Shown: positions 57,872 to 64,000 of the stretch, one piece after another
Layout of the letters: each line of letters begins with the position of its first letter
Position numbering within the stretch: the stretch's first letter is position 1
From: Lacihabitans sp. LS3-19
GTDB taxonomy: Bacteria; Bacteroidota; Bacteroidia; Cytophagales; Spirosomataceae
Assembly (NCBI RefSeq): GCF_024343575.1
Contig: NZ_RJUA01000122.1
Span: forward strand, 17,609-81,608
Length of the DNA stretch: 64,000 nucleotides
Reading direction: 5' to 3'
The notes under the pieces: model-generated
The model's database searches: none
Told to the model about the DNA's origin: nothing
What the model saw: only the letters and a program-made list of their open reading frames with translations
Position numbers and translations under genes: made by a program

Positions 57872-60800
57872 TCAGACATTTTTAAGTGGTAAAGTAATTA
57901 AAAATTTCGAACCCTCACCCTCAACACTCTTTAATTCAATCGTCCCCTCATGCCCTTTAGTGATAATATCATACGCCAAACTCAACCCCAAGCCAGTTCC
58001 TTTTCCCGTATCTTTCGTAGTGAAGAAAGGTTGGAATATTTTGTCTTTGATGGCGTCTGGGATTCCTGGGCCGTTGTCGGTGATAGTTATTTGTAACTTG
58101 TTATTGGTTATTGGTGACTCGTTATTTGTTATTAGTTGAGTTGTAATTGAAACTTTAGGTTTATAGTTAAAGTCACCTTGTTCCTTTCTCCTTGTTCCTT
58201 CCTCCTGTACAGCTTGAAAAGCATTGTTTATCAAGTTCAGAAGCACTCGCCCGATATCCTGCGGGATGACTTCTATTTTAGGTAAATCTGGGTCGAAGTT
58301 TGTTTCGAAAAATGCGTTAAAGCTTTTGTCTTTTGCTCTCAATCCATGGTAAGACAGTCTTAAATATTCATCAGCTAAGGCATTGATGTCCGTTAATTCT
58401 TTTTTGCCAGAGCTTATTCTGCTATGTTCCAACATTCCTTTTACGATGCTACTTGCTCGCTTGCCGTGATGGTTTATTTTTTTAAGATTGTCTTTTATGT
58501 CAGAAATTAGTTCTTTTTCTAATTCCTTATCCCTTTTGCCTTGCCCCTTCTTCCCTTCTTCCACTAGTTCTTCCAAAAGTTCCTCAGTTACCTCGGAGAA
58601 ATTATTGACAAAGTTTAATGGATTCTGAATCTCATGGGCAATGCCCGCAGTTAGCTCTCCCAGGCTGGCCATTTTTTCGGATTGGATGAGTTGTTTTTGA
58701 GTATTTCGAAGTTCGAGCAAAGCTTCCTCCGCTTTTTGTCGGGCTGCTTTTATTTCTAGCAAATCTTGCTGAGCTCTGATGGCCTGTGCTTCAAGTATTT
58801 TAAGATCAAGAAAACGCGTGTAGGTCTGTTCAAAGACTTTGCCAAAGCGTACAAAAATGGATTGAAATTCGGGTACTTGTTCATAGGTGATAAACATCAA
58901 GTAGCCATATTTAAAAAAGGCAAGATTAAACACCTGGAAGGTAGGAAATTCTATTCCCGACATCTCTAGCTCCTTGGCAATTTTGCCGACTTCTGGTATT
59001 GTGGTGAGGTACTCATAGTGCGATTTTAGGGAATCTCCACCCATTTCGCTTACAAAGAAATCATCCCCTCGATTTGCCGCGGAAACAAAATCTATAAAAA
59101 TATCCTCGTTGGATGGAGACTTAAAAGGTGGCACCATGCGACCATCACCCGAGCTTAGCCATTGAGAAATCGTATTTTCTTCTCTGTTTATGATGTTAAA
59201 ACCACAACTCCAAGGATGAATTCCGAGCTCTTCTATTTGTTTAAACATTTCTGCAGCGGTATCACTAAGTTCATCACTTTGTTGCATCGCCATTGTACGA
59301 GCCCTCACACGTTCTAATGCTGCTTCTACCAAAGCCTCTCGTGCCTGTGCTTCTGCTTTTTTAAGATCAAGAAAACGAGTATAGGTCTGTTCGAAAACTT
59401 TGGCGAAGCGTTTGAAAATATCATGAGCATCTGGGGCTGGCTCATAAGTTATAAAAAGAACATACCCGTATTTGAAAAAGGCCACATGGTCTATTTGTGA
59501 CTTAGGAAAAGGAATTCCATTTTCTTTCATTTGAAGCAATGTTTTGCCAACAACGGGTAGGCTACACAAATACTCATAATGAGCTGCACATTCGTTTTCT
59601 CCTATTGGATTTACTAAAAATTCTTGGCCGCTTTGTCCAGCTTCATAATATTTTAAAAATACCCCTTCTCTTGGTGTGCGGTATTGAGGAAATGTTCCAT
59701 GCCCATTACTTCCCCATTCTATAGAACCCCTGGGGTCATTGTCATAAGTATTAAATGCACAAAACCAGCTGTCGAGGCCAAAAGATTGAACTTGTCTTAC
59801 TAATTCCATTGAAAGATCTGCCAATTCTTCACTTTTACGCATACCCATAGACCTGCTCCTGACCCTTTCCAGAGATGCTTCTATTTGTGCTTCTCTAGCC
59901 TGTGCTTCCGATTTCTGCAAGTCCAGAAAACGGGTATAGGTTTGATCAAACACATGGGTAAACCGACTTAATAGTTGCATAGTGGCCTTATCAATCTGTT
60001 GACTTGTTGTCAGTAGTAAAAGGCCTTTTGAGAAGAATGCTGCATTATGGAATCTATCGTCTTTTATCTTTTCAGGATCCATGATTAGACCCAGTTTTTC
60101 GCGGCAATACTTTACCCACTTTCTTAGCTCCCCCCCAAACAGATGTACTACATGGGTGGATTCCTTCCTCTTCCATGCCTGATAAAGTTTAGAAATACTG
60201 GTTGGCTCGTCCAAAGATGCCTCAAATGCCATATTCAATCGATCACCTGATTGGTCCGTTACATAGATCTCCCCTATGTTTTCCTCTTCATTAAATATTC
60301 CAATTGAAATTCGATCTGGTACATTTCCGAGTGTGTAAAATTGCTCAAATACCGCTTTTGCGGTTTCTGATAGTTCATCACTATGATGCATTGCCATAGT
60401 CCTAGCTCTAACTCTTTCTAAGGCAGCTTCAATCTGTGCTTCTCTTGCATGCTCTTCTGCTTTTTGTAAGTCAAGGAATCGTGTGTAGGTTTGTTCAAAA
60501 ACTTTTGAGAACCTTTTTAGAATACCAATTTCATTTTCAGTTAGTGTTTGATTTGAGTGGGAATGAATTACAAACATTGAATCCTTTGCATTAGCTACAT
60601 ACTGCGTCAAGCTTTCTTGGCTCAAAATCCATTCTTTTCTTTCCAAAGGTTGAAATTTTAAATCGGTCTTTTCAAATGCATATTTGAACCAATTATTCTT
60701 TTCTTTTTTAGAATAAACCTTGAAAAAAAAGTCTTCAGCTCCAATATGGGCATCCCATAAATCCTTAACTACAGTGTGGCTACTGTATGGAATTTTAAAA

Positions 60801-62818
60801 CAAACAGGATAGGTTTGTTCGTGATCAGATATCCAAGTATTAGCCTCTTCAGACTGATTATTAAATGTTACCAATGTAATGCCACCATCCATCGCAAAAC
60901 CAAGTTGAGTAAGCTCCTCAAATACCATAGAAACCACAACTCTCAAGTCAGCACTATCATGCATGGCCATTGTTCTTGCCCGAACTCTTTCGAGTGCCAA
61001 TTCTATCTCGGCCTCTCTGGCCTGTGCTTCTGCTTTTTGGAGGTCTAAGAATCGGACATAAGCATGCTCAAAAACTTTCCCTAATCGTTGAAGTGTCTCA
61101 TTTTCTTTTTCTGAAAAAGGGAGGCCACTATATCGAATAAGCTGTATACCTGTATTTTTATATAATGCTATTGAAATGATATATGATTTAGCATCCAGAA
61201 TCATTTTTTTTCTTTCATCAGGGATTATTTTAAAACCTGAATGTTTAAAAAGATGATTCCATAGCTTGTTTTTTTCTTCATATGTATAGGATTTTGTAAA
61301 AAGATCCTTCCTTGTTTTAATTACCTCACTAAAATATGCTATATCGGGGTCATTAATTTCAGGTACATGAATACTTGTTGTACTATAACCCCTGTCTGAT
61401 TCTATGCCAATCCAGATATTCAAATCTGCGTTTTGCTCGGACAAAAGTAAAATACTTGCAGTGTCTATTTGAATATTTAATACTTTCAGATTGGTGAATA
61501 CAGTATTAACTACTTCCTGCAGCTCATCACTCTTATGCATTGCCAAAGAACGGCTACGCACTTTTTCGAGTGCCGCTTCTATCTGAGCTTCTCTTGCTTG
61601 TGCTTCTGCTTTTTGGAGGTCTAAGAATCGGACATAAGCCTGCTCAAATACTTTTCCAAATCGTTTGAATATTTCCTCTTCTTCCTTAGAAAATTCATTA
61701 AGAGAGAACCGTTGAAAACTCAAAATGGAATTTTTTGAAAGCACTATGGCCCTGACCCATCCGGGTGAATTAAACAGATAATCCTGTCTTTCTTTAGGTG
61801 TTGTTCTAAAATCAGAGTATTTGATCAGAAGCTTGATAAATTCGTTTTTTTCATCTTTCAAATAACTTTCCGAATAAAAATCAAGTTCTTTTTCTAAGGC
61901 ATCATAGAGATTCTTTGTAAGGGAATGTTCTATATACGGAATATATAATTTTCCCAAATAATCCCGCCCTTCCACAGCCAACCAGGCATTTACCCCTTTT
62001 TCGGGATCAGCAAAATCAGTCATTATTTGTGTTCCCTCTACTTCAATCCCCAATCCTAGTATTTCTTTATCCATAGTTTGAACAACTTGGACTAGTTCCT
62101 CGCTTTTATGCATCGCCATGGAAGCAGACCGCACCTTTTCTATAGCCACTTCAATCTGAGCTTCTCTTGCTTGTGCTTCTGCTTTTTGCAGGTCAAGAAA
62201 GCGGGTGTAGGCCTGTTCAAATACTTTTCCGAATCGCTTAAATATTTCCTCCTCTTCCTTCGAAAATTCTTCGAGTTGTAGCCTATCAATAATCAATATT
62301 GAATTCTTAGATTTCACAACTGACCTGACCAATCCAGGTGCATTATATAAGTTATCTTGCCTTTCTTTTGTAGTGTTTTTTAAATCCGAATTTTCGATAA
62401 GAGAATTGAAATATTCATTTTTAAGTCGTTGAGAATAGCTTTCTGTATAAAATTCAGTTTCATTTTTTAAGGCTTTGATAAACCTTTTAATAATAGGATG
62501 TTCTAAATAATTTGAATGTTTTATGTATGGGATGTGAAATTTTTGCAGGTAATCACGTCCATCTGCCGCCATCCAGATATTCATGCCATTTTCAATGATA
62601 CTAAAATCGGTTGAGATATTGATGTAATAAATATCTATCCCTAATCCGAATATTTCTTTGTAAAGAGCTTGAACTACCTTGCTTAACTCCTCACTTTTGT
62701 GCATTGCCAAAGATCTGCTTCGCACTCTTTCCAAAGCCGCTTCTATTTCCAGTTCTCGCTCTAATCGTATAATTCTATTTTCGAGCTCCTTTTGAATTGT
62801 ATTTTTATTAGTTTGCAT
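57872..62818 (-). CDS. giant soluble histidine kinase with seven tandem sensory units
   Basis: The 1648-residue protein has no signal peptide and no membrane helix. After a coiled start, seven units of about 185-200 residues each begin with the same linker (LERVRSRSLAMHKSEEL and variants, near residues 35, 235, 425, 620, 810, 995 and 1180). Each unit has a GAF-like body and ends FxKVFEQxYxRFLDLxKAEAQA. The kinase core follows: DHp with GIAHEIQNPLNF near residue 1390, [36 protein letters not shown]. It likely integrates several cytoplasmic cues. It ends two bases before the split kinase gene. Confidence 0.9.
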   Translation of the reverse strand: MQTNKNTIQKELENRIIRLERELEIEAALERVRSRSLAMHKSEELSKVVQALYKEIFGLGIDIYYINISTDFSIIENGMNIWMAADGRDYLQKFHIPYIKHSNYLEHPIIKRFIKALKNETEFYTESYSQRLKNEYFNSLIENSDLKNTTKERQDNLYNAPGLVRSVVKSKNSILIIDRLQLEEFSKEEEEIFKRFGKVFEQAYTRFLDLQKAEAQAREAQIEVAIEKVRSASMAMHKSEELVQVVQTMDKEILGLGIEVEGTQIMTDFADPEKGVNAWLAVEGRDYLGKLYIPYIEHSLTKNLYDALEKELDFYSESYLKDEKNEFIKLLIKYSDFRTTPKERQDYLFNSPGWVRAIVLSKNSILSFQRFSLNEFSKEEEEIFKRFGKVFEQAYVRFLDLQKAEAQAREAQIEAALEKVRSRSLAMHKSDELQEVVNTVFTNLKVLNIQIDTASILLLSEQNADLNIWIGIESDRGYSTTSIHVPEINDPDIAYFSEVIKTRKDLFTKSYTYEEKNKLWNHLFKHSGFKIIPDERKKMILDAKSYIISIALYKNTGIQLIRYSGLPFSEKENETLQRLGKVFEHAYVRFLDLQKAEAQAREAEIELALERVRARTMAMHDSADLRVVVSMVFEELTQLGFAMDGGITLVTFNNQSEEANTWISDHEQTYPVCFKIPYSSHTVVKDLWDAHIGAEDFFFKVYSKKEKNNWFKYAFEKTDLKFQPLERKEWILSQESLTQYVANAKDSMFVIHSHSNQTLTENEIGILKRFSKVFEQTYTRFLDLQKAEEHAREAQIEAALERVRARTMAMHHSDELSETAKAVFEQFYTLGNVPDRISIGIFNEEENIGEIYVTDQSGDRLNMAFEASLDEPTSISKLYQAWKRKESTHVVHLFGGELRKWVKYCREKLGLIMDPEKIKDDRFHNAAFFSKGLLLLTTSQQIDKATMQLLSRFTHVFDQTYTRFLDLQKSEAQAREAQIEASLERVRSRSMGMRKSEELADLSMELVRQVQSFGLDSWFCAFNTYDNDPRGSIEWGSNGHGTFPQYRTPREGVFLKYYEAGQSGQEFLVNPIGENECAAHYEYLCSLPVVGKTLLQMKENGIPFPKSQIDHVAFFKYGYVLFITYEPAPDAHDIFKRFAKVFEQTYTRFLDLKKAEAQAREALVEAALERVRARTMAMQQSDELSDTAAEMFKQIEELGIHPWSCGFNIINREENTISQWLSSGDGRMVPPFKSPSNEDIFIDFVSAANRGDDFFVSEMGGDSLKSHYEYLTTIPEVGKIAKELEMSGIEFPTFQVFNLAFFKYGYLMFITYEQVPEFQSIFVRFGKVFEQTYTRFLDLKILEAQAIRAQQDLLEIKAARQKAEEALLELRNTQKQLIQSEKMASLGELTAGIAHEIQNPLNFVNNFSEVTEELLEELVEEGKKGQGKRDKELEKELISDIKDNLKKINHHGKRASSIVKGMLEHSRISSGKKELTDINALADEYLRLSYHGLRAKDKSFNAFFETNFDPDLPKIEVIPQDIGRVLLNLINNAFQAVQEEGTRRKEQGDFNYKPKVSITTQLITNNESPITNNKLQITITDNGPGIPDAIKDKIFQPFFTTKDTGKGTGLGLSLAYDIITKGHEGTIELKSVEGEGSKFLITLPLKNV

Positions 62819-62854
62819 AATTGCTTTTTTAATCGGCAGGTAAATAGTAAAAAT

Positions 62855-63430
62855 TTAACCCTCCCCTTCTTTAGTCCATAAATTTATTTCTCCACCATGA
62901 GCCTTTACAATATCGTATGCTAAACTCAACCCTAATCCTGTGCCTTTCCCAGTGTCTTTGGTGGTGAAAAAAGGTTGGAAGATTTTGTCTTTGATGGCGT
63001 CTGGGATTCCGGGGCCGTTATCTTTTACGGCTATCAGCAGTTGGCTGTCGGCATTGAGCTGAGTACTAGCGGAAACAGTTGGTTTGTATTCATCTATTCT
63101 CTTCTTCGATTGTTCATTAACAGCCTGAAACGCATTATTAATCAAATTCAAAAGTACTCGACCAATATCCTGCGGAACGACTTCAATTTTTGGGAGGTTA
63201 GCCTCGAAGTGGGATTCAAAGTCAGCATTAAAATCTCTATTCTTAGCCCGTAATCCATGATACGAAAGACGCAAGTATTCATCTGCCAAGGCATTGATGT
63301 CTGTTAGCTCTTTTTTGCCAGAACTAGCTCTAGCTCGCACTTTTTCTAAAGCGGCTTCTATTCCAAGCTCATGTCTAAGGAATTTTATTTCCTCAGCATT
63401 TTTTTCCTGATTTTGGTCTATAATATTCAT
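62855..63430 (-). pseudogene. internally deleted, nonsense-truncated histidine kinase copy
   Basis: The 191-residue frame joins the first linker of the giant kinase (EAALEKVRARA) directly to the post-DHp segment (SSGKKELTDINALADEY). It therefore lacks all sensory units and the phospho-acceptor His. The HATPase part is intact up to NLWTKEGEG, where TAA stops it. After the stop the frame goes on as IFTIYLPIKKA, the normal last strand, and runs in frame into the start of the giant kinase at 62818. The simplest reading is a deletion between repeats plus a nonsense mutation (TCA to TAA possible). Confidence 0.75.
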
Positions 63431-63590
63431 AGTTAATCCGAAATTTTTAAGAGCTTGATTTTTAAGGTATTTTATAAATATATCAAATTATTCTTCCATA
63501 ATTTCATATAGAATAAATTCCTAGAGAATCGAAAACATTTTTTTTATTGAATGGTAATTTTTATTGAAATTCTAAAAAATTGGCAATCCC

Positions 63591-63627
63591 AAAAAATCGG
63601 CCCCATTTCTAGAAGCCGATTTTTTTT
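63591..63627 (-). terminator. terminator between outer-membrane gene and kinase region
   Basis: An 11-base stem, AAAAAATCGGC / GCCGATTTTTT, with a 13-base loop lies 18 bases after the stop codon of the partial outer-membrane gene. T-runs on either side allow use in both directions. Confidence 0.88.
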
Positions 63628-63644
63628 GCTTAATAATCCACTAT

Positions 63645-64000
63645 TTATTTTACTCTTTGTCTTTCTGCATCGGATGCTGTCGTTCTATTTCTCTTTGCTT
63701 TCACCTGTTTGTTTCCAAAGTTTTTGCTGTATGTTAATTTGAAAATTCTACGCTGCATGTTTAAATTCATTTTAGCCTCGTAGCCTAAAATTTCTGAATT
63801 TTGTTCGAAATTGAATTTCATGGTCGAGAAGATATCATCTACACCAAATTTCAAGTTAGCGTCTGCCTTAGGGAATTTATAAACGGCACCATAATTCAAC
63901 TGGCCAAATGCTTTCATTACTGAGATACCGTACAAGCCTTTTGACTGATAAAATCCACTTAACTCCATGCTGATTTTTGGTGAAACCGAAAAGCCTTGAA
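63645..64000 (-). CDS. outer-membrane beta-barrel family protein, 5' part cut by window edge
   Basis: The open frame runs off base 64000, so only the last 117 or so residues are visible. They alternate aromatic and polar residues in barrel strands (FSVSPKISMELSGFYQSKG, LYGISVMKAFGQLNYGAVYKF, MKFNFEQNSEILGYEAKMNLNMQRRIFKLTYSKNFG). The last strand is followed by a basic tail, KAKRNRTTASDAERQRVK. This C-terminal arrangement is usual in TonB-dependent-receptor-like outer-membrane beta-barrel family proteins of Bacteroidota. The ligand is unknown. Confidence 0.75.
   Translation of the reverse strand, partial: QGFSVSPKISMELSGFYQSKGLYGISVMKAFGQLNYGAVYKFPKADANLKFGVDDIFSTMKFNFEQNSEILGYEAKMNLNMQRRIFKLTYSKNFGNKQVKAKRNRTTASDAERQRVK

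Noticed and set aside
57872..62818. Seven-unit kinase as an assembly collapse or duplication error
   Set aside because: The units are diverged in sequence throughout their GAF-like bodies, so they are not copies of one read region, although exact copy number would need long reads.
63551..63742. Plus-strand 63-codon frame across the terminator at 63591-63627
   Set aside because: It runs through a clear terminator hairpin and antisense to the outer-membrane gene.

Overview
The window looks like a chromosomal segment of a member of the Bacteroidota, most likely order Cytophagales. The pointers are an AT-rich composition, a type IX secretion C-terminal sorting domain, DUF4199 and 3-coathanger-stack type proteins, promoters of the form TTTG-N20/21-TAnnTTTG, and few Shine-Dalgarno-like sites. 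The order-level placement is inferred from gene content. I see no tRNA, rRNA, CRISPR array, phage or insertion sequence.

Layout. 1-3.4 kb, minus strand: a run of small secreted or housekeeping genes (ThuA-like, NRDE/TANGO2, DinB-like, a beta-barrel protein, a DM13 lipoprotein) and a Crp/Fnr regulator. 3.4-9.3 kb, minus strand: a compact seven-gene operon with a UbiA prenyltransferase, a type III polyketide synthase, a methyltransferase, an FAD oxidoreductase, a YceI lipocalin-like protein, an ATP-grasp ligase and a YHS protein. It probably makes and handles a modified phenolic or quinone lipid. 9.4-16 kb, plus strand: a Tat-exported serine hydrolase, then an ECF sigma factor followed by a membrane protein, a DUF4097-like protein and two tandem paralogous outer-membrane proteins. 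16-18.2 kb: a membrane protein, a gene fossil with a small tandem repeat, RidA and a small secreted protein. 18.3-21.8 kb: a GDPD-GH16 fusion and the amt-PII nitrogen pair.

21.9-47.2 kb is dominated by plant polysaccharide use: three GH88/105 proteins, a large GH13 amylase, a T9SS cargo protein, inositol oxygenase, rhamnogalacturonan acetylesterase, GH28, pectinesterase, KdgF, two further esterases, rhamnose mutarotase and a GntR regulator. Together these would deacetylate, demethylate and cut pectin, remove unsaturated uronate ends and feed them into central metabolism. Fic, VapBC and an orphan RiPP-like peptide gene lie between them. There is no SusC/D pair and no recognisable pectate lyase in the window.

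47.3-63.4 kb is mainly signalling: an AraC-TolB-TPR protein, an HD-YitT fusion next to a response-regulator cyclase and a single-domain response regulator, a cytochrome-PQQ dehydrogenase, and a family of closely related histidine kinases. The kinases include one of about 1650 residues with seven tandem sensory units, one 7TM kinase split by an in-frame amber codon, and two damaged copies. The window ends inside an outer-membrane beta-barrel protein.

Strongest leads: the type III PKS/UbiA/YceI operon; the 47-residue lasso-leader-like peptide with its own well-formed promoter; the seven-unit kinase with its decaying relatives; the HD-YitT fusion beside the cyclase; and the three-copy operator around the fic promoter.
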